A stretch of DNA of 64,000 nucleotides from Gloeophyllum trabeum ATCC 11539 (taxonomy: Eukaryota; Basidiomycota; Agaricomycetes; Gloeophyllales; Gloeophyllaceae), in contig NW_006920411.1 in NCBI RefSeq assembly GCF_000344685.1, positions 2,982,662-3,046,661 on the forward strand, read 5' to 3'. Both the position numbers and the translations under genes were made by a program. The notes below the pieces were generated by a model, which was not told the origin of the DNA, did no database searches, and was given only the letters and a program-made list of their open reading frames with translations. Positions within the stretch are counted from its first letter, which is position 1. Every line of letters starts with the position of its first letter. This document shows, one piece after another, positions 46,169 through 57,783 of this stretch.

Positions 46169-48129
46169 TCACCGCTTTACTTCGTACCTTTGCCATCCCA
46201 CCTCCTCCAACTTTTCGACTTTTCCCATAACCTCCTGCTCGAGACCGGCAAGGTAATCCTCCATGGCCTTCACAAGATGCGGGATACCCGCACTCAGTAT
46301 CCGCACCGCCAGCAAACCGGCATTCGTGCCGTTATTAATAGCGACAGTGGCAACGGGGATGCCCCTCTGCAAAAGGAAGCGATAAGTGTGGGCGTCGGCG
46401 TGGATGGAAACCGACTGATAGACTAGACATGGACACACACCGGCATCTGGACGATACTATGCAGGGAGTCGACGCCATCAAGGGAGCTACCCTTGACAGG
46501 GACGCCGATCACGGGTAACGCCGTCATCGCAGCGACCATCCCGGGCAGATGCGCAGCGCCTCCCGCTCCCGCTATAACGACCCGCAGACCGCGCGAGGCC
46601 GCGCTTCGTGCGTATCCGACGAGCCTGTCGGGCGTCCGGTGCGCCGAGACGATCGTAAGTTCGTAGGGGATCTTGAAATGATCCAGGATCCTCGCAGCGG
46701 GAAGCATCACGGGCAAGTCAGAGTCCGATCCCATTATCACTCCCACAAGAGGGAATGGATGTGAGTGGCTGGGGACGGGCACAGGAGTGTACTTGTCGAT
46801 TTCGGCCTGCGGCGATAAGAGGGCTTGTAACAGTGGTCGCAGGCGATCCGCGAGCTCAGCGTCGGAGTCAGCAACGAGCGTGATGTGTCCCATCTTGCGT
46901 CCTTTGCGGCATTCAGACTTCCCGTAGAGATGCACCGTCGCGCCCGGTGCTAGATTTGCGGCCTCGATGACAGGGGTAAGGTCGGACATATTCGATGAAA
47001 GCCCGATCAGATTCAGCATAGCTGCCGACGGGACTTTGAGGGCAGTAGAGCCCAGAGGCAGAGAAAGGATAGCACGCAGGTGATTCTCGTACTGGGATGT
47101 CTCGCATGCCTCGATAGTGTAATGCCCAGAATTATGAGGCCTCGGAGCGATTTCGTTGATATAGATAGTGCCTAAGAAAAGATATGAGCTCGCGATCCTC
47201 GGAATGGTATTTCGGAGGTCACACCATCATCCATGAGGAACATTTCGACACCGAATATACCAGCACCCTCGAACGTAGCGATTGCCTGTTCTGCCACCGC
47301 CTGTGCCCGCGACGCAACAGCGGGATCCCGATTGCGCAATGGCGCAAAGACCAGATGCATGATACTTTCCTTGTGGATTGTTTGCACGACCGGATATGAC
47401 CGCACTTCCCCGGCCGTGTTGCGGACGACCATGACAGCAATTTCCTGACAGAACGGTACCCACTTCTCGGCATACAAAGGTCGATCTCCAAGGAATTCGA
47501 TGGCAGCCTGTGCCTGCGAGAGTTCGCGCAGCACAAAGTTACCTCGGCCGTCATAAGCTAGCGTCCTACTTTTGAGCATCAGGGGCAAACCCAGCTTATT
47601 CGCGGCTACGTGGATAGACTCGACGTTGGAGTCAACGCGCAGGAACTCCGAGACTGGGCAACCTTTCGCGCGCAGATGCTCCTTTTGCAGGAACTTATCC
47701 TGAATGGTGCGGATAGTGGTGGGGCTGGGATGAACAATGACTGACCCGGACTTCTGGACCTCCTCGAGTACGTCTGCATTAACATGCTCGATCTCCACCG
47801 TCAGGACGTCCACGCGCGATGCCAACTCCCGGATTTTGTCTGGATCGGCGAAGGATCCGTCTATGTGGGCGAGTTCCGGTCTCCGCGGGGTAATTACCTG
47901 CTTCGCGGGTCCATTGTCCCCAACGTCGAGTATGACAACGTTGACATTCAGTAGCGACGCCGAGGCTGCTAGCATGCGGCCGAGCTGGCCCCCGCCTGTA
48001 CGGATGACAGTCTTAATCCATGTATATCACTGGAAAGGTGACTGGAACTGGTGTTGTATCAGCCCGAGCCAGCGTTAAGCTTGAACAACAGAACCCACTC
48101 CTACCTAGAACTCCTACAGTCTTGTCCAT
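46169..48129 (-). CDS. ADE2: Phosphoribosylaminoimidazole carboxylase (PurK-PurE fusion)
   Basis: The enzyme carboxylates aminoimidazole ribotide in de novo purine synthesis. Exons 48105-48129, 47225-47995, 46441-47171 and 46169-46366 join in phase to 574 residues, the usual fungal length. The 25-nt first exon encodes MDKTVGVL and joins [12 protein letters not shown], the start of the PurK ATP-grasp half. That half continues with [15 protein letters not shown] and [20 protein letters not shown]. The C-terminal PurE half has [34 protein letters not shown] and the end block [11 protein letters not shown]. The first intron is 109 nt. Confidence 0.97.
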
Positions 48130-49020
48130 CGCCGGGCTTCGTCTACACTCAAGGACGGAGCTGCTGATGTACGGACAAGTCAAAAGAGGGGACTTAGAAA
48201 AATTAGAGGTTGGAGTGAAGTGACAGTCACTAAGTGCTCACATGACCAGTTACTCTCGTCACCCTCGTAGCCCGAGTCACCGACGTCGACGGCGACGCGT
48301 CAATTATCGAATATCATGTTTGCTGCTCCTTTATGAAAGCCACGCTCTGCACCGCTGACTTGCCATCGAGCCGTTTTTTTTCCGCCATCAACTTCAGACT
48401 ATTTTTCCAGTCAGGTTTGCTCGAGCTTGAAGGTACTCTGAACCAACAAACGCAGGATGCGCCTCCCGTGCGGAAACTCAATCCTTCACTGGCATTTTCG
48501 AACCGGTTAATTCTGTCAAAGACTACAATTGCGCATTACTAGACATAGTTCCGCTACCATTAACTTGCAGACTATCTACTAGAGGGAGGAGTAGGCGGAA
48601 ACTGGTCAATCCCTGAGCGCTTGTGGTGTCTTCTCAAGTGTCTCTAACAGGTGCAAGGGAGATTCCACACCGGTACAAAGGTCTCGATCTTGTTAAAAAT
48701 GTTGACTGACATTGCTTCCGATGCCTGTATTCATGGGACCACTGGAGCTGTCTAGGTGGATAGCGCGTTCATAGTAGCACACTGGCGCGTGGCTCCCTTC
48801 CACAAACTAGCCCTGGGGTAATCTTATGAATATTCAGCGATGCTACAGGGTCTCCATTTATTTTTTTCACAGCACTCGTTCTAGGTGCTGTCAACTACTT
48901 GACCCCCCGTTACTACCGGTACCACGAGGGAGCTCTCGGACGAAGACGTGAGGCACCTCGCTGCCTCTTCATGTCTTCCCCGTACACTTCCTTTAAGAGG
49001 TTAGCAGGACCTCACCCGCT
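48130..49020. other. Intergenic region, nothing firm
   Basis: A region of nearly 900 bp shared by the divergent ADE2 and membrane-protein genes. Short frames (for example 48333-48542) lack any motif. Confidence 0.4.
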
Positions 49021-51663
49021 ATGGATAGCGTCCGCTGGCGGCCGGTCTCGCTCCTCTCGGGACTCAAAGATCCATTCATTGCGATATCACGAGGATCGAG
49101 TGTCATGAATCGCAGCAGCTTGAATTTGTTGCGGCTGTGCGACTGGTGTGAACGTTATACCTATGTGAGGCCTAACTCTTCGTCCCCGATACAACCTAGC
49201 GGCAGCGCTAGGTATGATGCCAAGGTTCGTTTCGTACACGCGGCAGCCGGATGCCTGTCGTCCCTGTGGTTTTCGTACAAAAGGGATCGCTGGACTTCCG
49301 GAGCGCAATATATTGCCGCTAAGTACGATTCACGCTCCCTTACTTGCTACGTTCTCATGCCTTCTTTCAATTCCAGCACAGATATCATCGAACTCCGCGG
49401 CACCCGCGTCAACTGGCTCCACCGAGGTGGACGGATTTGCATTGACGGCGCACAGTACGAATATTACGACAGCTCGGACGACGAATCCGTAGTCAACCGA
49501 CCGGGTGTTGGACGGACTGTGGATAACTTCATTTCCCGCATATCGGCGCCACTGGAGATGTTCCTCGGAAACGTCTGCGAGCGTATGGCAGCACGTCATC
49601 TTAGAGGAGCCAACGCCGCTTTTGCTCGTATCATCCTCCGTGCCGAGTCGGGGGATCCTTCCAAAAAGGTTCGCAAGCCCCTGGATCTTCCGCACTGGCT
49701 ACAGGCTTTGCGCTCGGGGAAAATAGATCCAACCAAGTTTTGGTACCATCTTGAGACTGCTGAAAACACGGAAGAACATCGGGAAGTGTACTGCGCAATT
49801 ACCACCGATGTAAAGAAATTGATTAAGTATGCTATGTGAGTATGTAGTCTCTCCATTACCATCACGTCTCTTACCTTCTCCACCCTCTTTGTCTAGCGAC
49901 CGACGCAGGTCTTCTACCAGCCGTCTAACAGCAATTTATTATCTTATTCTTCTCCTCGTGATGTTGCCTCGCACTGCCGCGTCACTGGTGAAGGGTCTGA
50001 ATGTCAGAGATGCGATGGTCCGATTGGCAGAAGAGGCGTGCCGCAACGGTAGCTCCCCCTCGATCGCCGCCACTCTCCGGCCCATCCAGGAGACTGCATC
50101 GGATCTCGAAAGATATACCGTATCTACCACCGGGGATTTACCCACATTCACGGATTTTTCGCAATCGGACGTCGTGCATATGTTACACGGGCATGCGTAG
50201 GTTCAACTGCCCTTTCCACAACACACTGTGTCTCGCCATACTTACGCCTACATAGGAGGGGCGTTTGCGGCTCCGCCTTCTGGTATCTGCTCACCAGCTC
50301 GGGGTCATTCTCGAAGCTCCCGAAGCATCAGATTCGGGACGGCTTGGCGGCACTGACTGAAGACTGGACAAGGCGAGTCGTGTACTGGCTGAAGGCAGCG
50401 CAGGTGAATAGTCTTGACGTCACGATATACTCACTCGTGCTCCACAACAGTCGGCGCAGCCGCGCGCCGATGGTGACATACACCGAGCGGATCCTTCTGT
50501 GGCTCCCGGTATTTCGCGTCCTCTGCGATGAGGACTCTGAAGGGTATTTGGTTTGTATGCTTCCTTTGACTGACTGATAACAGAATTACAGGCTGCTGAA
50601 GTTCCCGCCTTTATTGGAGTTGACGCAGAGCATTATCCAGTCGTACACGCGCATCCTCTCGGCCCCGCTGTGTGGGCGAAATCCAGACCATCTTGAACCT
50701 CTCACCGCGGAACAACGAAGGAGCATCGAAAGGGTCTATAAGAGACTTTCGCACTCGAATTCGGTTTCGGAAAGGGTGTACAGATTCCATTGGACTTGCC
50801 GTAGCATCCTGGATGCGCTCGAGGGGACGCTTTCTCCCTTCTTCCAATGGTGGGCCACCTACGCAGTGGGGGTTCGGGGGGCTAGCACTACCTCACCGAC
50901 CCCCCTACAGAAGCGGGCGTGTGATGATCTTCTACGATTGTTAACGAGGTATATGTGATACCATGAATTGGTCAATCAATTCAATACTGATGGATAGTGT
51001 TGTCATCCTAGCAACGAGTGCTCGAAGGTGGATGCGACCCAAGGAGCGATTCTGCATCCTTTCTTTACCGCCCAAGTGGCTAAAACACTGGGAGAGATCC
51101 TGCGGGACTCAGAATTAACATGTCGCTCGACGTGCTTGCCCGTCTACGCATCCATACTCCCGGTGTGGTCGTCTTTCTCGGTCGAGGATCGTTCACTTTA
51201 TGACTCCCATCCTTCAACCACAACTACGAGGGAACGGTCTGGTGCCGAATCGGGAGTACACCCTGCGTCTGCGTCCTCAGGAAACGGTCTCCACTCGATT
51301 GAGACACCGGAATATCATTTCACCCAGAGGCTGCTGGAGCATTGGGATAATCATCTCAAAGCTTACTTGCGCAAACACCCTACGATATCTCTCCCAGTAT
51401 TCAAGGTTTCTCTTGTAGCCTGAAGCTGTAGCTGCAGACAAGACTGATCTATAGAAAGCCAAATTAAATACTCGTACTTCGTAACTCGAATCCCAATGCA
51501 GACGGCCTTTGCCTTGATGTTTCTGCGAGTGCAAGGTGTCTTCCCTACGACATTGGTCCCTGTTCTCACGCCCTTGCGTGCAATGATTTCTGCAAGCCAC
51601 AGTGTGGAAATAGTTTCCGAGATTGTATCACTGATCATCGGTGGCTTCATGTGGCTGTACTAA
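49021..51663 (+). CDS. Unknown 776-residue membrane protein
   Basis: Exons 49021-49835, 49897-50196, 50256-50550, 50584-50948, 51012-51405 and 51502-51663 join in consistent phase. The apparent stop of the first frame is part of a GTGAGT donor. The protein has a soluble N-terminal region of about 270 residues with acidic YDSSDDE, a membrane segment (TAIYYLILLLVM), a central helical region, and a C-terminal hydrophobic part (TAFALMFLRVQGVFPTTLV, then SEIVSLIIGGFMWLY). I recognise no domain. The fourth intron junction requires a 33-nt intron. A FunK1-like pseudokinase gene follows 106 bp downstream. Confidence 0.65.
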
Positions 51664-51769
51664 ACACGTGTTCCTCACATAGTGTTGCAGTCATGTGGCA
51701 TCATTCGAACCTCCTGCGCCACATCTTGCCACTCACCGGCCTCACCATTCTCACCACCAGTAACCCGGT

Positions 51770-52707
51770 ATGACTTTGTCGTCATCGCGGGCAGACTACC
51801 GTGTCCTGGAGAGCAGGACAGACACCAAGAATTTCAGGGTACGGATCAAGACAACGCACCCGCCCGAGCCGACAGAGGAGGCGTTTGACCTGGACGACGC
51901 GAAGACTTCGCGTCCGCATACCCGGTCTGAACACATTGTTTCTTATCCCCTAAAGTTTGAGGAGAACAAGGACTTCGACGACGACGACGAAGAAGATAAC
52001 GAGCAGTTTCGGAGTCATCTGCGCGAGTTCGCGCCCTCGTACCGTCACTTGAACCACGCAAGGCTCAGCAGTGATGTTTACCCTATCGCACTCTACATAG
52101 ATGAGTACAATGAGGTCAGGTTCTTTGATATTGTTGGCGAGATTGCGTCCGGCGAGGTCGTATCGCAGCTCCCGAAGAACGGCGATGACATCCGGAAAGA
52201 ATTCAAGTCTACGTGGAACACGGAGATGCAGGACAAAGGAAGGATTAAGACAGCCGACGTTATATACCGGCTGCCGTACCACCGGCTCCTTGTCCCCCTC
52301 ACCCAATTCGTATCTACATGGGACTGCATGAAGGCGTTGTATGATTCCATAGAGGGTAAGCTGCCTCCCTTCTCACCCAGCTCGCTGATTATAGAATGTT
52401 CCCTATCTCTTTTCTGCTAGCGCACGAAGTCCTTGCTAATTCAGGCGAAGTGCACGGAAACATCGATCTCAACACTATCCTGACGGACGAGCACCGCCCC
52501 GGAGACGCGCCCCGCTCGCAGAGAGGCTACCTATTCGACTACGAACATCCGCGGAGGTACGCGGTGTCTCTTCCAGGCTTGGAAGATGTGAATTGGAGAG
52601 CGATGGTGAGCAGCCTGCCGGCTATGCGGAACTACATGCCGGCGTTAGTGGAGCAGATAAGGGGCATGCAGTTCCAGGAAGAGAGCAACGATGCAGGGAA
52701 AACGTGA
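51770..52707 (+). CDS. Short FunK1-like kinase, probably catalytically dead
   Basis: Exons 51770-52355 and 52421-52707 give 290 residues. The second exon reads HGNIDLNTILTDE where fungal FunK1 kinases have an HRD/HGD catalytic loop with D and N, and later LFDYEH in place of the DFG-type metal-binding motif. An acidic stretch (DFDDDDEEDNE) and a beta-rich N-lobe-like region (LYIDEYNEVRFFDIVGEIASGE) precede it. A clear ATP-binding Gly loop and Lys are not evident. The protein is much shorter than usual FunK1 proteins, so it may be a remnant or a pseudokinase. Confidence 0.6.
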
Positions 52708-53080
52708 TAGTGTGTATTTGCTGATGCAACAATATTGATATTGTCAAGGTATGTATAACATATATAAGTATGGTTGCACGGGCCTGAATGCGATACAGTC
52801 GCAAGCTTTCAGATCTATAAATTACCTTGGGTCGCAAGGTATGCCGTTTACCTGTAACTACTTGCAGAAGTGGGCCATTGCAAGCATGGCATGATACGAG
52901 TCCTGAGTCCCTTGTAAAGGAAGCATGAGACAGAAACTTCACACTAATAATCCTGTTATACCCCCAATTGGTGTTGCACGACGCGTCCGTGTCACGTGAC
53001 CGTGTACTGTCTCAGTCGCCGCGTCTATGCTAACATCAAGGGTGGTAAGCTGGAGCCACGTCCTGGGTTCCGCTTTGGCC
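52708..53080. other. Intergenic region and left flank of a Mutator-like insertion
   Basis: A CACGTG word lies at about 52993-52998. The last 60 bases read in one frame as KGGKLEPRPGFRFG, which continues in phase with the interrupted kinase gene after the element. Confidence 0.5.
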
Positions 53081-53981
53081 AGAGGACCCGGCCGGCTGAC
53101 ACAAAGTCCACGTAGCCCTATAGCCCATGGCCCATAGCCCATTTGTCATCGGGCTACATAGACTTCGTAACTTCTTAGCCCTGTCTGGGGTAGGACAGCA
53201 AGCCGGCTTGCTGGCCCCCTCGGGGCCTCTCGGGCGCTCGCAAGCGAGCCCTTTGATCGTCACAGAACATGGAGCGAGAGCGGTGAATGTGGCGGGTATA
53301 TATACTGATGCTCATTCCGACGCGCTGCACGTCGTTCGACCCCCTCGCGCATGTAGGTACAGTGTTAATATGTTATATAGTACCTATAAAATACGTATAG
53401 TACTGGTCAATGAAAACATTTAACAATGAAACCGCAATCAGTAGCTCACGCCCACTTCAAAGTTAACAAGTTGTGTAGTACTAATAGTGTTGCCGCTGTC
53501 ACGTATGTGCACGTTGAATCCAGAAAACTTCAGACGGTTGTAGACCCGTTAGAGTGCGCGATTAATACTCTGCTAAGCGCGAGATCTGTATGCCACATAC
53601 GCGACAAGCTGCAGATTCCAGATTCCATCCTGTATCGTTTATCGAGTCCATTATCCTTCAATACATAAATAGATCTTGCAGTACAGTCAATTTGTATGGG
53701 TAAAAATAGTCTACAGCGCCCTACGTCGTCTATGAGGGCGTCGAATGCACCTCGCGCAACAGTATATATACACTGCGGGACCCTTCGGCCTTGTCACATA
53801 GCTCCGGGCCATAGACGTAACGGACTCCCATAGCCCGTCCACTTTTGTCTTCATAGCCCCGTGGCCCGGGGCTACGGACTCGTAGCCTCATAGCCCTATA
53901 GCCCTCCGAGGGCCATGGACCAGGGCTATAGGGCTAGGCTATAGGGCTACGTGGACTTTCTGTCAGTCGGCCGTGCGTTCT
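53081..53981. mobile_element. Non-autonomous Mutator-like element (901 bp)
   Basis: The 10-bp word CGCTTTGGCC flanks both sides (53071-53080 and 53982-53991). Inside, the ends form an imperfect inverted repeat of about 45 bp: AGA, a variable part, then AAAGTCCACGTAGCCC in both. Sub-terminal regions are full of TAGCCC/GGGCTA words in alternating orientation, especially at 53820-53960. There is no transposase. A 9-10-bp duplication with such ends fits the Mutator (MULE) class. Confidence 0.8.
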
Positions 53982-55321
53982 CGCTTTGGCCGGCCCAAGG
54001 ACGACGCTCTGTACCCCATCCCGATTGCGCTTCTCCAGCCTGAATTTGCACGCTTCCAGGAGGACCTCCGTTCTGCGGCCCTCGACCCGTCCCTGTCGCC
54101 GCTCGCCTGGCGCTGGGTTTGGGAGCTCTCACCCTTGTTTGACAAAGAGAGCAATCGGGAGGGGTTATTCCACGAACTCCTCGCCCCGCTGTTCGGTGAA
54201 GGGGTTGTTATTCAGAAGAAGGCCGTGAGCTCATACATGACGGACGGCGGTGTTCTGCACGCCGGTCTCCTGAGCCTCCCGACAATGCCTGTACTCATCG
54301 AGGTTAAGAATGAGACTACCGAAGGAAGCTCTGATGGCGTGTTTGAACTGCTGCTTTGCTTTAAAGAAGGGGTTCGCCTTGTTCTAAGAGAGGATGCTTA
54401 CAAAGAGGCAAGGCGCACGAGGTTGCCATCCATATTAATACTGCACAATGGTACGTTTTGTGACATTGTAGCTATACTGAGATGTTTCATGACTTTGTAG
54501 GGCCTAATATCCAAATTTACGGTGCCGTGTGGCTGGCGGAGGGGTACATCGAAGTACTCTCAGCCTCCATCCCTCTCTACTTCAGTCTGCACAACATGTG
54601 GGCGATGGAGGATCTTTTGAGATTTATGACCGCCCTTCGACGTCTCTATCAATCCCTTGCCCTGATTTACAGGAATCCTCTCGATCACAGCGTTGATCCA
54701 GACCAAGTCGAGTTCCCATATCCTCGGTATTATCCGGCAGGTATCCACCACGACGAGGGCCTGGACTCGAAGGGCCGAGTATCCTTTTCCTACATCAAGC
54801 GTATCAGTTCCATCCGATTGGTCTTCTCCGCTCGGACTGAACACGGGGAAGATATTATTGTCAAGTTCGGAGACGGATCCTACGGGGTCGAAGGCCACCA
54901 GGCTGCCGCTCGTGCCGACCTTGCTCCCACTCTTCTCAGTCACTCGCGACTGCCTGGCAGGATGTGGATGGTCGTGATGAGTCTCTTGCCTGAGGGTTTC
55001 AAATCATGCAGTTCCTATGCGCAGCTCCCTGGTCCTTGCAAAATGGTCATCACAAAGGCTGTCACACAGTTCCATGAATTGGGGTATGTGCACGGAGACC
55101 TGCGCGATGCGAACATGTTCATGCGCGACGGCGGAGAGGCTGGCGAGTGGAAGTGCGCACTCATTGATTTCGACTGGGCCGGCCGGCCTGGGGAGGCGAC
55201 GTACCTGCCAGGCGTGTTCAATAATGATGCTGTTTGGAGACCGCACAAGTATATGGATGGTAAGTTGATTACTGCCGATGACGATCTCCAGACCATCACG
55301 GAATTCTTTGACCGTCGTTGA
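53982..55321 (+). pseudogene. Fungal kinase-like gene interrupted by a Mutator-like element
   Basis: Two exons remain: up to 54450 and 54501-55321, joined in phase at HNG|PNIQIYG. The frame opens without an ATG at the element border; the first in-frame ATG is at 54238. The C-terminal lobe has YVHGDLRDANMFM (catalytic loop with D and N) and LIDFDWAGRPGEATY (DFD metal-binding site), the form common in mushroom kinase-like proteins. The N-terminal part (EVKNETTEGSSDGVFELLL) resembles the regulatory part of such proteins. The ATP-binding lobe is near IKFGDGSYG-like residues (VKFGDGSYG). Loss of the start suggests a broken gene unless an upstream exon is spliced over the element. Confidence 0.7.
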
Positions 55322-55990
55322 CTGAGCTGGAGCATCGATACGTTCCTGTTGTAGGCCTTGTGTACCTGTCTATACAAGTCCCCTTATGCATGTTGTGTGA
55401 GATGCGGACGACCATTATGAAAGTCCCTGAATCCTGGACAAGCGGAAATCGAGAGAGGATTGCAGATACCTGACATGTCGGATGTTTTGGAGAATGTGCG
55501 GTCGACGCCGTCTTGGCTTTTAGGTATGGTTATATGTACAGCACCTTCATGAAAAGTCGAACTGGGGAAACAAGAGTTCTCAGGCCGAAATCGCTGGTCA
55601 AGGATAGACGACGGAGATGGGCCACATACGTACATATGGGTATATAGTTCTGGGTGATGAGGTGAGGCTCAGAGGCCTGTAAATGCCTTTGAGTCGAGGG
55701 GAGATAGGTTATATCCACTCACGACCGCCTCTGTGTATAACATTTCTACGACCTTGAGCGACGAAGTTCGTACCAGAGAGAGGATAAGGTCCGGATCGAC
55801 ATTGTGATGCTTCTTTCGAAACTTACGGCACCTCGCATCTTCGAACGTTCGTAATATATAGTAACTGCCTCGTGCCCGACGTGTTGCAGGCACCACGGCC
55901 GGCTCATCATGCACATTCATGTGTTCCTGCAGGACTATCAGTATTAGTATCGCGACTGGATTCCGCGCATCCATTCAGACCAGACTGCAG
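55322..55990. other. Intergenic region, nothing recognised
   Basis: Short overlapping frames on the minus strand (55384-55974) have no motif. Confidence 0.4.
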
Positions 55991-56099
55991 GCGAACCTCA
56001 CCCATGCTATACAACCCTCCTCCCAGGTCTCAGTGTAAAACTGCACACGTCACAAGTCGAGATGCAAACCCGGGTTTCTTGCCGTCCCAACGGGTTCAG

Positions 56100-57395
56100 G
56101 GACAGGAAGTGGTGCGCACAGCCAGGGAATTGGATTCCGTCAAGGTAAGTACCACCTCCACAATATACGTATTGCATGTTGCAGAAAGTGAATGTTCAGC
56201 TCGAGTCAGAGCTTCATTCGCTCGTAGGGCAGCTAAATCAAGAAAAGGTCAGGGCTTGTTCCATGCCATGGATTTACTCGCCGTTCTCATCGTACTGGCA
56301 TGCAGACCACGAATATCGACATTCAAACCCAGGTATCAGATCGAGAAGCAAGGATACGTACTCAAGAGGTGGGACTTTGAACGTATGGACGTATGCATGT
56401 GACCTCATGGATTCACGACTTGACAGACATCGAATGCCTACCTGCAAGAGAAGTCCACAGCGCTCAGCTTGGCGCTCAAGCGGACCGAAGATGTGATACT
56501 GCGTAAAGACAAGGAACTGGAATCAGCCAAGCGCGCCGAGTTCAACCTCTACGGGGGATACACATCCGAGTTCCACCATGTCCCCTCTAAGTCTGCGACA
56601 GGACGTATCAATACCCGTCCGGCTGGGGCGAGAATCTCGGCGTTCTGTCAAGATGAGAGTCCGCGGAAGTATCTGAGAAGATTGGCGATGGTAAGCTCCT
56701 TTCTTATAGCTATTGCGATCGAAGAGTAACACGCACATTTCCAGATGCGGGGATCGTAAGCACGTCCTGTTCGTAGAGGGTAAAAGCCTCCGCTGACTCT
56801 TTCCTTCACCAGAACCGCGCCGCGCCTACTGATAACCTCCACAAACCTTGTCTTCCCAGACCCGCCGTCCCTCACACGCGCGACCCTCTTCCTCGCAACG
56901 CAACGTCGGCGGTCCCAGCGGTGGTGTCCCAACGACGCCTGGACGAAGGTGCAAGAAGGTACGAGACATGAGGTAATAACGGAGAGAGACGGGGAATGGT
57001 TTTACCTCGGGACATACGTCGCCGCGGAGGAGCCTAGGATGGTCGACCCCAGGGCGTTCGTCTCCATGGCTGACGAGGTACGCACATCCATCGATCTATC
57101 TCCTGCATACAGATTTTCAGGCCGCTGATAGGTGAGATCGGCGATATATCGTCAGACGCTCGCGGAGCCAGACGGGGCACCATTAAGCGGCATCGCGGGT
57201 ATGTACGGAAGAGGCCTGCTTCGTGCTCTGAGGATAGACCTGGAGTACGCGGGATACAATGAGGAGTTGGCTAGAGAACTCGCAAGGGCCGTGAGCAAAC
57301 GTCGATGCCCTCATAAGAGGAAGGGGAGGAAAAGGGGTTCGAGGCAGCTGGACGGGGCCGAGGGTGACGACACCTGGGGTTATGCGGAGGCCTGA
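56100..57395 (+). CDS. Coiled-coil protein with a DUF6697-like C-terminal domain
   Basis: Several short exons join in phase: one ending after ELDSVK at about 56144, then KVNVQLESELHSLVGQLNQEK, VSDREARIRTQE, TSNAYLQEKSTALSLALKRTEDVILRK (ending 56691), a microexon-like MRGS piece, a long exon with WTKVQEG and GEWFYLGTYVA, and the last exon 57132-57395. The N-terminal half is a coiled coil. The C-terminal half (EWFYLGTY, then MYGRGLLRALRIDLEYAGYNEELAREL) follows the same pattern as the DUF6697-like gene at 7279-8879. The tail is basic (KRKGRKRGSR) and may be nuclear. The true start upstream of 56100 is not determined. Confidence 0.5.
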
Positions 57396-57783
57396 CAAGA
57401 TAAAGTCGACGAGACCCGCTGGGCGGCTCAACGATATAGAAGTGGATTACAGCGGACTGAGTATTTATCTGCTATACCGTGTTGACGTGTATCAATAGGG
57501 TCACTTAAGTAATATAATTGTATGCTTACCTTAGAACAGTGATGGGGTGTGAAGGTACGCTGGTGCTAATACCCGTCCGAAACCTATGCAAAGAACACAA
57601 TCCAGCATATAGCTTCGATGGAGGTGTAATGGAGTAGTGCAAGAGTGAGAATGGACGCATCAATAGGGGACCGGTGAGCCGCAAGCAGGAGCCAGACACA
57701 TCACCGAAAGGTCATTTGTTCATCGCACTACAAGTCATATCTCCGCGTTATACATCAGTTCTATTCTTCTCCCGGAATTCGGT
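57396..57783. other. Convergent 3' intergenic region
   Basis: Nothing recognised between the stop codons of the coiled-coil gene and the TCF25/Rqc1 gene. Confidence 0.4.
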
